Notes: a model not told the origin generated them from the letters alone. A stretch of DNA of 64,000 bases from Rhodospirillales bacterium (GCA_030744625.1 JASLQF010000068.1:1-64000); one strand, 5' to 3'; shown: positions 23,697-32,126, counted from the first letter of the stretch. Program-made: numbers and translations.

Positions 23697-25943
23697 ATGA
23701 GCAGGGCCGAGCGCCGGCGCCAGCAAAAGCAAACCAGGAAGCGCGCCAAGACGGGCCGACCGCAAGGCGCCGCCCGCCACATTGCTCGCGGCCGCGCCCT
23801 GGAGGCCGAGGGCAAGCCGGCCGCGGCGGCCGCCGCCTATCGCCGCGCGCTCGGCATTGACGCGGGCTCCGTCGAGGCCCTCAACCACCTGGGAAACGCC
23901 CTCGCCGACCAGGGCAAGGCGGATGAGGCGGTGGCGGCCTACCGCCGCGCCCTCGACATCGACCCCCGGTCCCTGGCCATCCTCAACAACCTGGGCAACG
24001 CGCTCCGCGAACTCGGTCAGCTCGACGAGGCCATCGCCCACTACCGCCGCGCCCTGGAGGTCGACGGCGCCTCGCCAGGGACCCACAACAACCTGGGCAA
24101 TGCCCTCGCCAGCCAGGGCGAGGCGGAGATGGCGCAAGCCGCCTACCGCGAGGCCCTGAAGGCCGACCCCCGCTTCGTGGACGCGCTCTACAACCTGGGA
24201 AACGTCCTCGCCGGCCAGGGCCGCGCCGACGAGGCCGCCGACGCCTACCGCCGCGCCGTCGCCATCGACCCCGGCCTGGCGCCGGCCCACGTCAACCTGG
24301 GCAACGCGCTTCTCCTCCAGGGCAAGGCCGACGAGGCGGTCGCCGCCTACCGCCAGGCCCTCGCCTCGCACCCCAACTTCGCGGAGGCTCATTACAATTT
24401 AGCCCGCGCCCTCATGGATCAGGGAAAGACGGACGAGGCCGCCGCCGCCTACGGCCAGGCCCTCGACATCGATCCCGACAACGCCCCCGCCCTCAACGGC
24501 CTCGGCATGGCGCTCAAGAAGCAAGGCAGGCTGGCCGAGGCCGCCGCCGCCTTTCGCCGGGCCCTCGACGTCGACGCCGATTTTTCCGAGGCGTCGAACA
24601 ACCTCGGCAACGCGCTTGTCGAGCAGGGCAGGATCGACGACGCCATCGCGTCCTACAGACGCGCCCTGGCCGTCAAGCCGGCGGACGCGGAGGTGCACAG
24701 CAACCTGCTGCTCGGCCTGAACTACCTCGCCGACATTCGGCCCAAGGAGATTTTCGAGGCGCACCTGGAATGGGGGAAGGCGCAAGACGCGGCGGCGGAG
24801 GCATCGGAGCCCCCCCCGCCTTCCCGATCGCCCGAGGCCGAACGGCTGCGGGTCGGCTACGTGTCGCCCGATTTCCGCACCCATTCCGTGGCCTATTTCC
24901 TCGAACCCCTGCTCGCCGCCCACGACAGCGTCGCGTTCGAGGTGTTCTGCTACCCTTGCGACAGGCGCGTCGACGCCACCACGCGGCGCCTGCGCCGGGC
25001 CGCCACCCACTGGCGCCCCATCGCCGGCCTGTCCGACGAGGACGCCTTGCGGCTGATCCGCGAGGACGGCATCGACATCCTGGTCGACGTGGCCGGCCAC
25101 ACGGCCAACAACCGGCTTCCCCTGTTCGCCCGCAAGCCGGCGCCGCTGCAGTTTTCCTGGCTCGGCTATCCCAACACCACCGGGCTTTCCGCCATCGACT
25201 GCCGCCTGACCGACGCCGACGCCGACCCGCCCGGCGCCGAGGAACTGCACACCGAAGCGCTGATCCGGCTGGAAACGGGGTTTCTTTGCTACATGGGCCC
25301 CGGGGGCGGCAACGAGAAGGCCCCCGACATCGGCCCCTTTCCGTGCCTGGAAAACGGATACGTGACCTTCGCCAGCTTCAACAATCTCTCCAAGGTAACG
25401 GCCGAGGTGGTCGCCGCGTGGTCGCGCATTCTCGGCCACGTCGCCGACTCCCGGCTTCTGCTCAAAGCCAGGGCGCTGGCCGACGGCGAGACCCGCCGTG
25501 CCTGTGGCGAAATGTTCGCCGCACAGGGCATCGCGGCGGAGCGCCTCGAACTCCACGGTTTCATGGACAACGCGGACGACCACCTGGGGCTCTATGGCAT
25601 GGCCGATTTCGCCCTCGACCCCTTTCCCTACAACGGCACGGCGACGACGTGCGAGGCCCTGTGGATGGGGGTGCCGGTGGTCAGCCTGAGCGGCGAGCGT
25701 CACGCCGGACGGGTCGGAACCTCCATCCTCAACCGCCTCGGCCTGTCCCAGTTCGCCGCCGCCACCGTCGAGGAATACGTGCGGACCGCGGTGGGATTGG
25801 CGGGGCGCGTCGACGAGCTGGCCGAGCTGCGGCTGGGGCTGCGGGCGCGCATGAAGGCCTCGCCCCTGGGCGATGCCGCCGCCTTCGCCGGCGCCGTCGA
25901 GGACGCCTACCGCAAGGCGTGGGCGGGGCTCGGCGAGGGATAG
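23697..25943 (+). CDS. TPR protein with GT41 (O-GlcNAc transferase-like) domain
   Basis: A 748-residue protein. After a basic N-terminus (RAERRRQQKQTRKRAK), residues about 25-345 form roughly nine canonical 34-residue TPRs (AAYRRALDIDP, NNLGNAL). Residues about 375-745 are a SPINDLY/OGT-type glycosyltransferase: VGYVSPDFRTHSVAYFLEP, ILVDVAGHTANNRLP, FSWLGYPNTTG and the sugar-nucleotide region DFALDPFPYNGTATTCEAL. Such proteins transfer sugars, often GlcNAc, to Ser/Thr of proteins. The start at 23697 has AGGA 7 bases upstream. It follows dsrN in the same direction after 126 bp; a link to sulfur oxidation is not shown. Confidence 0.9.
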   Translation: MSRAERRRQQKQTRKRAKTGRPQGAARHIARGRALEAEGKPAAAAAAYRRALGIDAGSVEALNHLGNALADQGKADEAVAAYRRALDIDPRSLAILNNLGNALRELGQLDEAIAHYRRALEVDGASPGTHNNLGNALASQGEAEMAQAAYREALKADPRFVDALYNLGNVLAGQGRADEAADAYRRAVAIDPGLAPAHVNLGNALLLQGKADEAVAAYRQALASHPNFAEAHYNLARALMDQGKTDEAAAAYGQALDIDPDNAPALNGLGMALKKQGRLAEAAAAFRRALDVDADFSEASNNLGNALVEQGRIDDAIASYRRALAVKPADAEVHSNLLLGLNYLADIRPKEIFEAHLEWGKAQDAAAEASEPPPPSRSPEAERLRVGYVSPDFRTHSVAYFLEPLLAAHDSVAFEVFCYPCDRRVDATTRRLRRAATHWRPIAGLSDEDALRLIREDGIDILVDVAGHTANNRLPLFARKPAPLQFSWLGYPNTTGLSAIDCRLTDADADPPGAEELHTEALIRLETGFLCYMGPGGGNEKAPDIGPFPCLENGYVTFASFNNLSKVTAEVVAAWSRILGHVADSRLLLKARALADGETRRACGEMFAAQGIAAERLELHGFMDNADDHLGLYGMADFALDPFPYNGTATTCEALWMGVPVVSLSGERHAGRVGTSILNRLGLSQFAAATVEEYVRTAVGLAGRVDELAELRLGLRARMKASPLGDAAAFAGAVEDAYRKAWAGLGEG

Positions 25944-25959
25944 TTGCGGCCGCCGGCCC

Positions 25960-27435
25960 TCAATCCGAGACGTCGATGATGACGTTCTTGACCTCGGTGT
26001 AGAGTTCAAGCCCGTGGCGGCCCTGCTCGCGGCCGATGCCCGACTTCTTGAAGCCGCCGAAGGGGGTGAACACCCCGAGCTGGCTGGCGCTGGGGATGCC
26101 GTTGATGGAAACCATGCCGACGCGCACCCCCTTGGCGACGCGCAGCGCCTTGCCGATGTCGCGGGTCCACACCGTGCACTGGAGCCCGTAGTCGTTGTCG
26201 TTGGCGAGGCCGACCACCTCTTCCTCCGAGGCAAACGGGATGACCACGGCGACCGGGCCGAAGATCTCCTCGCGCGCGATGCGCATGTCGTTCGATACGT
26301 CGGCGAAGACGGTGGGCAGGAAGTAGTTGCCCTGGTCCATGCCGGGCGGCCGCGCGCCGCCGCAGACGAGGCGCGCCCCTTCCTCCACCCCGGCATCGAC
26401 GTACCCCATGACCTCCTCCCAATGGGACGGCGAGATGAGGGGGCCGAGCTCGGTCGCCGGATCGTCGAGGGGGCCGGCCTTGAGTTTCTTGGCCGTCGCC
26501 ACGAACTTGTCGAGGAAGGCGTCGTGGACCGCCCTTTCCACGAAAATGCGGGTGCGCGCCGAGCACGACTGCCCGGCGTTGCCGAAGACGGCGGGCACCG
26601 CCAGGCGCGCCGCCTTGTCCACGTCGGCGTCGGCGAAGACGATGTTGGGGCTCTTGCCGCCGAGTTCCAGGGTGACGCGCTTCATGGTATCGGCGGCGCT
26701 CTTCATGATGGCGGTGCCGCCGGCCGTCGATCCGGTGAAGGAGATCTTGTCGACCAGGGGATGGGAGACGAGGGCCCCGCCGGTGGTCCTGGCGTCGCCG
26801 GGCACGATGTTGACGGCGCCCGGCGGCACCCCCGCCTCGGTCACGATGTCGCCCAGCATGAGCGCCGAGAGCGGCGTCGCCGACGCCGGCTTGAGTACCA
26901 CCGTGCAGCCGGCGGCCAGGGCCGGCGCCATCTTCCAGGCGGTGATCAGGAAGGGGGCGTTCCAGGGGATGATCTGTCCGGCGACGCCGACCGGCTCGCG
27001 CACGGTGAAATCGACGAGCCCGCCGCCGAGGGGGATCGAATCGCCGAAGAACTTGTCCATGGCACCGGCGTAGTAGGCGAAGACGCGGGCGGCGCCCATA
27101 ACTTCCTTCAGCGCCCCGGCCATGGGCTTGCCGGCGTTCAACGCCTCGACGCGGGCGATCTCCTCGGCGCGCTCGCCGATGAGGGCGCCGATCCGGCCCA
27201 CCACCTGGCCGCGCTCGAAGGGCACCATGGTCGACCAGGCGCCATCGTCGAAGGTCCGTCGCGCCGCCTTGACGGCGCGGTCGACGTCGGCGTCGCCGGC
27301 GGTGGCGACGGTGGCGATGGTCTCGTTGGTCCACGGGCTGGAGACGGTAAGGGGCTTGCCGCCGGTGTCGCCGGCGTAGGCGCCGTCGATGAACGGCCGC
27401 TCGCGCCGGGCGCCGGCCTCCACGACCGTATCCAT
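25960..27435 (-). CDS. Aldehyde dehydrogenase (NAD(P)-dependent, betaine-aldehyde-DH-like)
   Basis: A 491-residue ALDH superfamily enzyme oxidising an aldehyde to a carboxylic acid. Visible are the cofactor region [20 protein letters not shown], the glycine motif [12 protein letters not shown], the general base Glu in LELGGKSP and the nucleophile Cys in [11 protein letters not shown]. The end [14 protein letters not shown] is typical of the BADH/ALDH9 branch. The ATG at 27435 has GGAG 8 bases upstream. Last gene of the minus-strand unit with HisI-like, PyrF-like and NadC-like proteins, so its aldehyde is probably the end product of that pathway. Confidence 0.92.
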   Translation of the reverse strand: MDTVVEAGARRERPFIDGAYAGDTGGKPLTVSSPWTNETIATVATAGDADVDRAVKAARRTFDDGAWSTMVPFERGQVVGRIGALIGERAEEIARVEALNAGKPMAGALKEVMGAARVFAYYAGAMDKFFGDSIPLGGGLVDFTVREPVGVAGQIIPWNAPFLITAWKMAPALAAGCTVVLKPASATPLSALMLGDIVTEAGVPPGAVNIVPGDARTTGGALVSHPLVDKISFTGSTAGGTAIMKSAADTMKRVTLELGGKSPNIVFADADVDKAARLAVPAVFGNAGQSCSARTRIFVERAVHDAFLDKFVATAKKLKAGPLDDPATELGPLISPSHWEEVMGYVDAGVEEGARLVCGGARPPGMDQGNYFLPTVFADVSNDMRIAREEIFGPVAVVIPFASEEEVVGLANDNDYGLQCTVWTRDIGKALRVAKGVRVGMVSINGIPSASQLGVFTPFGGFKKSGIGREQGRHGLELYTEVKNVIIDVSD

Positions 27436-27484
27436 CACCGGAACTCCTTCGCCGCTTGCCGGGGGGCGGCCCGCGCCCGTGCCC

Positions 27485-27865
27485 TCATTTTCCCCCGTGC
27501 GCTTCCTTGGCGGGCAGCTCGTTGAAGAAGCAGGTCAATTGACCGTGCCCGCACACCGGGGCCTCGGGCAGGGTCTCGAACAATACCGTGTCGTTGTCGC
27601 AATCGACCTTGACGCGGGAGACTTTGATGAAATGGCCGCCGTCCTCGCCCATGGTCCAGACGCGGCCCAGGGTGCGGCGGTAGGACGTGAGGATGCCCGT
27701 CTCGCAGGTGCGGCGCCAGGACTCGTCGTTGAGGACGCCGAGCATGAGGATCTCGCCGGTATAGGAATGTTGCAGGATATATGGAACGACACCGTTCATC
27801 TTGTCGAAGTCGAGATCGATCGGCTCGAACTGGTGGGTGCCGGGCGGCGGTTGATTCTTGGCCAT
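27485..27865 (-). CDS. Stand-alone HisI-like (phosphoribosyl-AMP cyclohydrolase family) protein
   Basis: A 126-residue protein of the PRA-CH fold, where HisI hydrolyses the purine ring of phosphoribosyl-AMP. [15 protein letters not shown], the acidic metal site DCDND (88-92) and cysteines 89, 105 and 112, which match the zinc ligands, are kept. The substrate loop differs: canonical WTKGETSGN reads WTMGEDGGH (70-78), and canonical TCHKGTSSC reads VCGHGQLTC. There is no HisE domain and no other his gene nearby. A hydrolytic ring-opening of a different phosphoribosylated substrate is inferred. The start at 27865 has GGAG upstream. Confidence 0.78.
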   Translation of the reverse strand: MAKNQPPPGTHQFEPIDLDFDKMNGVVPYILQHSYTGEILMLGVLNDESWRRTCETGILTSYRRTLGRVWTMGEDGGHFIKVSRVKVDCDNDTVLFETLPEAPVCGHGQLTCFFNELPAKEAHGGK

Positions 27866-27896
27866 GGTCAGCTCCTTTTCTTGCCGCCCGCCGAGG

Positions 27897-28652
27897 CTAG
27901 GCGAGGGCCATGATTTCGTCGACGAAGCGCCGCGCCGCGGCACCGGGATCGGGCTGCTGGTGGATGGCGCGCCCGACGAGAATGCGCCTGGACGGGCACG
28001 CCTCGGTGGCGGCGAAGGATTGTTTCAGGTCGCCCCCCATGGGCCCGAAGCCGACGATGTAGAGGACCGGATCGGTGACGTTGTCGGCGACCCACTGGGC
28101 GCGCCTCTCCAGCTTGTCCAGCTTGGCCGGCACCACGAAGCGCTGGCAGCCGACCTCGGCGCTGATTTCGACGATGCGCTCGTAGGCGTCGTCGATGACG
28201 AAGCCGCCGTCGGAAGCCGAGTAATCGGGTATCAGGACGTCGCCGCCGGGGACGGCAATAAGCCCGGCCTTCAACGTCTCGCCGACGAACTGGCGCACCG
28301 CCTCGGGCCCGGCGATGGGGAACAGCAGCAACCCGTCGACGCCGGCTTCCTTGCACCGCTTCACGTAGGGCCCGGCATTGGCGGGCACGTCGAGCCCGGC
28401 CTTCTGGTGGTCGTAAAGGATGGGCAGGTCGGTGATACGGCGGATCGCCTTCATTGTCTCGTCGAGGGCCAGGCGCATGGGCCCGCCGCCGAGCTTGTAT
28501 TCGGTGACGCCGGGCACCTCGCAGGTCTTCTCGATGACTCTGAGCAGGTCGTCGGTCGATTCGAGGTCGACCGCCGGCACCACGCCGAGGCGCGGTACAC
28601 TTTCGGCGCGCGCGGCGGGCAGCCGCGCGCTGGTCGTTTCGACGCTGGTCAT
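27897..28652 (-). CDS. OMP-decarboxylase-superfamily (PyrF-like) protein
   Basis: A 251-residue TIM-barrel protein. The core motif is DHQKAGLD (81-88), comparable to the D-x-K-x-x-D catalytic set of orotidine-5'-phosphate decarboxylase but with one more residue between Lys and Asp. The phosphate-binding end is conserved (IVGFGPMGGD near 199, then RRILVGRAIHQQPDP near 222). These barrels decarboxylate or cleave phosphorylated substrates (OMPDC, KGPDC, HPS). The start at 28652 has GGGAG 7 bases upstream. It lies between NadC-like and HisI-like genes, which favours decarboxylation of a phosphoribosylated heterocycle over pyrimidine synthesis. That is inference. Confidence 0.75.
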   Translation of the reverse strand: MTSVETTSARLPAARAESVPRLGVVPAVDLESTDDLLRVIEKTCEVPGVTEYKLGGGPMRLALDETMKAIRRITDLPILYDHQKAGLDVPANAGPYVKRCKEAGVDGLLLFPIAGPEAVRQFVGETLKAGLIAVPGGDVLIPDYSASDGGFVIDDAYERIVEISAEVGCQRFVVPAKLDKLERRAQWVADNVTDPVLYIVGFGPMGGDLKQSFAATEACPSRRILVGRAIHQQPDPGAAARRFVDEIMALA

Positions 28653-28681
28653 GTTTGTTCTCCCGGGCCGAGGAAGCGCGC

Positions 28682-29596
28682 TCAGCCGACGCTGGAGAGC
28701 TTGGCGCGGGCGCGGTCGATGGTGCGCTTGGTGCTCTCCTTCATGTCGTAGAGATCGATGCTGATATCGAGCGCCTCGACACTGTTGGTGAGGCCGCCGA
28801 CGGCAATCTGGTCGATGCCGGTCTCGCAGATGGGCACCACCATGTCCTCGGTGACGCCGCCCGAGGCCTCCTTGAACGCCTTGTCGCCGATGATATCCAC
28901 GGCTTGGCGCAGCATGTCGACTTCCATGTTGTCGAGCACCATGGCATCGACCCCGGCGTCCAGGGCCTCGCGCACCTGGTCCAGGGTCTCGCACTCGCAC
29001 TCCAGGCGCAACGTGTGCGGACCCCTGGCGCGCACCAGCTCGATGGCCTCGGTGAGCCCGCCCGCCATCTTGATGTGGTTGTCCTTGATGAGGATGGCGT
29101 TCGACAGGCTGTACCAGGCGGACCGTGCCCCGCCCTTGCGCACCGCGTACTTTTGCAAGAGGCGGATGGGGGGAATGCCCTTGCGCGCGTCGGCGATGGT
29201 CACGCCGAAGGGTTCGGCAAGCTCGACGAAGCGCCGCGTCTTGGTGGCGATGCCCGACAGATGCTGCAGGTAATCGAGGGCCAGGCGCTCGCCCGCCGAC
29301 AGCACCTTGGTCGACGCGGTGATGACCATCAGCACTTGGCCGGGCTCGCATTCGTCGCCGTCCTCGGCCAGCACCTCGATCTCGCAGTCGGGCTCCAGCA
29401 TTTCCCAGTACATCTTGGCCAACGGCAGGCCGCAGACCACGCCCTCCTTCTTGATGTAGGTCTTGCCGGTGGCGATCTGATTGGGCTTGGCAAGGAATGC
29501 CCCGGTATGATCGCCGTGGCCGAGTTCTTCGCGAATGCCCCATTCGATAATAGGTCTGATGACGCTCGGGATCAGATCGAGACTCATGTCTTCCAT
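28682..29596 (-). CDS. NadC-like phosphoribosyltransferase with altered substrate site
   Basis: A 304-residue protein of the quinolinate phosphoribosyltransferase fold (NadC/ModD). The scaffold is clear: ADARKGIPPIR (136-146), KYAVRKGG (149-156), LIKDNH (169-174), VLDNM (220-224), EASGGV (243-248) and VGGLTNS. In true NadC the segment after KYAVRxGG is G-x-x-HR, where the His-Arg contact the quinolinate carboxylate; here those positions are Ala160-Trp161. A different acceptor is therefore likely. The start at 29596 has GGGAG 8 bases upstream. First gene of the unit, divergent from a GntR regulator. Confidence 0.82.
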   Translation of the reverse strand: MEDMSLDLIPSVIRPIIEWGIREELGHGDHTGAFLAKPNQIATGKTYIKKEGVVCGLPLAKMYWEMLEPDCEIEVLAEDGDECEPGQVLMVITASTKVLSAGERLALDYLQHLSGIATKTRRFVELAEPFGVTIADARKGIPPIRLLQKYAVRKGGARSAWYSLSNAILIKDNHIKMAGGLTEAIELVRARGPHTLRLECECETLDQVREALDAGVDAMVLDNMEVDMLRQAVDIIGDKAFKEASGGVTEDMVVPICETGIDQIAVGGLTNSVEALDISIDLYDMKESTKRTIDRARAKLSSVG

Positions 29597-29772
29597 GCCG
29601 GATACTCCCTTTATTTCCGTATTTCCTGTGTGCCTTGGTCGCACTGTGTGGCCGCGGTGGCAGGCGCGCGCGCCCTCCCGTGGGCACCATGACAATTTGC
29701 CACCACAATTAATCTGCCAAATTCAATAAACATCCGCAATTCAATCTATTAAAAATATATATCATCTATGTA

Positions 29773-29786
29773 TTTGACATGTCAAA
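29773..29786. promoter_or_regulatory. Perfect palindrome TTTGACATGTCAAA, candidate GntR operator
   Basis: A 14-bp perfect palindrome in AT-rich DNA about 177 bp upstream of the NadC-like start and 314 bp upstream of the GntR start. FCD-type GntR regulators bind short palindromes of this size as dimers, and the divergent arrangement makes the adjacent regulator the natural candidate. Confidence 0.5.
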
Positions 29787-29819
29787 CATTATTCTCTAGA
29801 GTTTGAACTAATCGCTCAG

Positions 29820-29865
29820 TGACCCGCCCCCCTTAACCGGATCAACATGCTTAGTTTGAGAAACC
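29820..29865 (+). repeat. Direct repeat, left copy, flanking the GntR segment
   Basis: The sequence beginning TGACCCGCCCCCCTTAACCG is repeated at 30831-30876 with three mismatches over the first 35 bases and a looser match over the next ten. The copies are 1,011 bp apart and bracket the GntR gene. Confidence 0.8.
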
Positions 29866-30099
29866 GTGCATCTGGATTCACAGGCGAAGGGGATAGCAGA
29901 TGTCCAGGAAGCCTTTTTCGGTGAAAAAATCATCGCTCACCTGCCGCGGGCGGAGGTTCGCCTGGTCCAGGGCTGTAGCCCCCATGTAGTGGAGGCCGGA
30001 TCGGACCTTCCCGGCAATACCCGGTCTAACTTGAAAAGTGGTATCGTTCGTGGGCGCAGGTCACTGTTTATGAGAACGCTTTGATGAAAAAGACGACAG

Positions 30100-30828
30100 A
30101 TGGATAAAGTTATCAGCGGTAGATTCGGCGAGCCTCATCATCGCAGAAAACGAGAGACTCTGTCGGAAATCGCCCTTCTTCGACTTCGCAGAGCTATCGT
30201 TACCCATGAGCTTCTTCCCGGCGAAAAGATATCGGAAGCATCGCTTGTCGAGCGGTTTGGATTGACCAAGTCGGCGGTTCGCTCAGCGCTTACTCGTCTA
30301 TCAGAGGATGGTTTGATCGCAAAGCCATCGCCAAAGACCCACATTGTTGCGCCGCTGACGATGGACGAAATTCGCTCCGTGTTCCATTTGCGGTTTCTTC
30401 TTGAACCGGATATCACGCGGAGGGTCGCCGGGAAGATCGACCCTCAAGCCCTACGTGAGCTTGATGCGGCTTGTAGAGCCGACTACGACGTTGGCGACAA
30501 GATAGGCGAATTTGCGTTGTTAGAGGCCAACAGGAATTTCCATTGTGCCGTAGCCTGGGCGTGTGGAGATGGAAGGCACGCTCGATGGGTTGAGCAACTT
30601 CATAACGCGACGATGCGAATACTATGGGTAAGCTTGCAGCTGGAAAATCGACCAGACGTCTGGCGCCACACCCACGAAGAAATCTTGAACGACCTCATCA
30701 ACGGAAATGGCGATGCGGCCGCTGCATGCTGTGTTTCGCACATAAAGGAAGCACAGCGTATAGTTTATGAGGTGTTGACTTCGTCACCTTCGTTTCAAAA
30801 CCTGATGATATTGCCTCCAAACGAGTAG
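30100..30828 (+). CDS. GntR-family transcriptional regulator (FCD subfamily)
   Basis: A 242-residue regulator. The winged-helix domain spans about residues 18-85, with LRRAIVTHELLPGEKISEASL and the recognition region RFGLTKSAVRSALTRLSEDGLI. The FCD ligand domain follows, with helical segments FHLRFLLEPDITRRVAG, EANRNFHCAVAWACG and HEEILNDLINGNGDAAA whose Asp/His residues resemble the metal-binding set. Codon use is AT-richer than its neighbours, and the gene sits inside a pair of direct repeats, so it may be an insert. It probably controls the divergent NadC-like operon. Confidence 0.88.
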   Translation: MDKVISGRFGEPHHRRKRETLSEIALLRLRRAIVTHELLPGEKISEASLVERFGLTKSAVRSALTRLSEDGLIAKPSPKTHIVAPLTMDEIRSVFHLRFLLEPDITRRVAGKIDPQALRELDAACRADYDVGDKIGEFALLEANRNFHCAVAWACGDGRHARWVEQLHNATMRILWVSLQLENRPDVWRHTHEEILNDLINGNGDAAAACCVSHIKEAQRIVYEVLTSSPSFQNLMILPPNE

Positions 30829-30830
30829 AT

Positions 30831-30876
30831 TGACCCGCCCCCCTTAACCGCATCCACATGCTTGGTTGTCCGAAAC
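30831..30876 (+). repeat. Direct repeat, right copy, flanking the GntR segment
   Basis: Second copy of the repeat at 29820; it starts two bases after the GntR stop codon. The shared core also includes ACATGCTT. The pair could be insertion scars or duplicated regulatory sequence. Confidence 0.8.
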
Positions 30877-30980
30877 GATACGTGCTCGGGGCTGGGGCTC
30901 GTGTGGGTGGCGGAACAGCGTCCTTGACTTGAGGTAATTGGGCGGCGGGCAACCTCGATTTTTCACCGGTTAACGGGGGG

Positions 30981-31784
30981 TCACCGGGGGGCCACGTCGA
31001 GCCGCGCGACGGCTCCCTCGAGCGCTTTTTCGGGCGCCGGATAGCGCGCCATGACCAGGGGATCATGGCCGGGGATGATGTGGCCGGGCGTCTCGGCGAG
31101 CCCCCGCATCCTCTCGTAGCCGGCGATCATGTCGCCGACGTTGTAGACGATGGGAAAGGGCGAGACGGTTTCCATGTTCTCGTAGAAATGGCTGGCGTCG
31201 GAAGCCAGCACCACCCAGCCGCGCTTGGTGCGCACGCGCACGCATTGCAGGCCCAGGGTGTGGCCGCCGATATGGTGCACGGTGACGCCGGGGGCGATGT
31301 CGCCGTCGCCGTCGTGGAATTGGACGCGCCCCGCATAGACGCAGCGCACCATGTCGACCACGTCGTCCACGGTGTAGGCATGGCGCAGCGGCTGGTGGCA
31401 CATCTGCCGCCCCGTGGTGTAGGTCATCTCCAGGTCCTGAACGTGGAAGCGCGCCCGGGGAAAGGCGCCAAGCGTCCCGGCGTGGTCGTAGTGGAGGTGG
31501 GTGACGATGACATCCTCGACGGCGGCCGCCTCGATGCCCAGCATCTCCAGGCCCTCGCCCGGCAGGCGGATGAGCTGGCGTCCGCGCTTCCGGGCTTCCT
31601 CGTGGCCGAAGCCGGTATCGACGACGATGGTGCGGCTTTCGTTGACGATGGCCCACACGTAGTAGTCGATGGGCATCGCGCCGTCGTGGGGATCCGGAGC
31701 GGCGATGAAATTATCGCGCCGCGGCCGCGTTTCCAGGTGGGCGTAACGGACGGCGAAAAGCTCGTAGGTTTCGGCGTCGCTCAT
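30981..31784 (-). CDS. MBL-fold metallohydrolase (lactonase-like)
   Basis: A 267-residue metallo-beta-lactamase-fold protein. The dinuclear metal motif HxHxDH is VTHLHYDHAGTLGAFP near residue 112, with further ligands likely at HIGGHTLG and in the C-terminal PGHDP. The order and length fit the N-acyl-homoserine lactonase/AttM branch, but many relatives open other lactones. The start at 31784 has GGAGG 8 bases upstream. It lies beside an SMP-30 lactonase-type gene, so a lactone intermediate in this region is plausible. Confidence 0.85.
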   Translation of the reverse strand: MSDAETYELFAVRYAHLETRPRRDNFIAAPDPHDGAMPIDYYVWAIVNESRTIVVDTGFGHEEARKRGRQLIRLPGEGLEMLGIEAAAVEDVIVTHLHYDHAGTLGAFPRARFHVQDLEMTYTTGRQMCHQPLRHAYTVDDVVDMVRCVYAGRVQFHDGDGDIAPGVTVHHIGGHTLGLQCVRVRTKRGWVVLASDASHFYENMETVSPFPIVYNVGDMIAGYERMRGLAETPGHIIPGHDPLVMARYPAPEKALEGAVARLDVAPR

Positions 31785-31976
31785 GGTCGTTTCCTCCGCA
31801 TTGGCGCTCGCCCCTCTCGTCATCGAATATCGTTTGTCCAATCAGACCCCGGCGCCAGGGCCCGCGAGAAGCGTTGTGAAGAGGTGGCGGGAGGATCATA
31901 TTCGTAATTGCCGCGGCTGTGATAGTGGCCAGCCGCGTTTGGCGGACCCATGGGGGCATCGATTGAGGAACAGGCG

Positions 31977-32126
31977 ATGAGCATGGCCATCGGTCAGTTG
32001 CTGGCGTATCTGAAAGTCGCCGTTCTAGCCTTCGCCCTGATGGCCGTGGTGTGGGGTATCGTCAAGTTCATCGAGACCAGGGGGCGGGCCGAGATCGGCG
32101 ACGGGGACGAAGCGGAAACCGACTGA
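31977..32126 (+). CDS. 49-residue single-span membrane protein
   Basis: A short gene between two minus-strand lactonase-type genes. GAGGA lies 7 bases before the ATG. The protein has one hydrophobic segment (LKVAVLAFALMAVVWGIVKF, about residues 12-31) followed by an acidic tail rich in Asp and Glu (IGDGDEAETD). This layout, N-terminal helix with a charged cytoplasmic tail, is common among small membrane modulators. No homologue is recognised. Support is the ribosome site and the clean membrane topology. Confidence 0.5.
   Translation: MSMAIGQLLAYLKVAVLAFALMAVVWGIVKFIETRGRAEIGDGDEAETD

Larger units (their letters stand above)
29597..30099. other. Divergent regulatory region between NadC-like operon and GntR gene
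   Basis: About 500 bp, clearly AT-rich from 29700 to 29830. It holds the palindrome at 29773 and one copy of the long direct repeat at 29820. The stretch 29866-30090 has no supportable gene; a 72-residue open frame there has neither ribosome site nor family features. Confidence 0.5.

Noticed and set aside
29866-30084. A 72-codon plus-strand frame upstream of the GntR gene
   Set aside because: No ribosome site and no recognisable family; the region looks like regulatory DNA inside the repeat-bounded segment.
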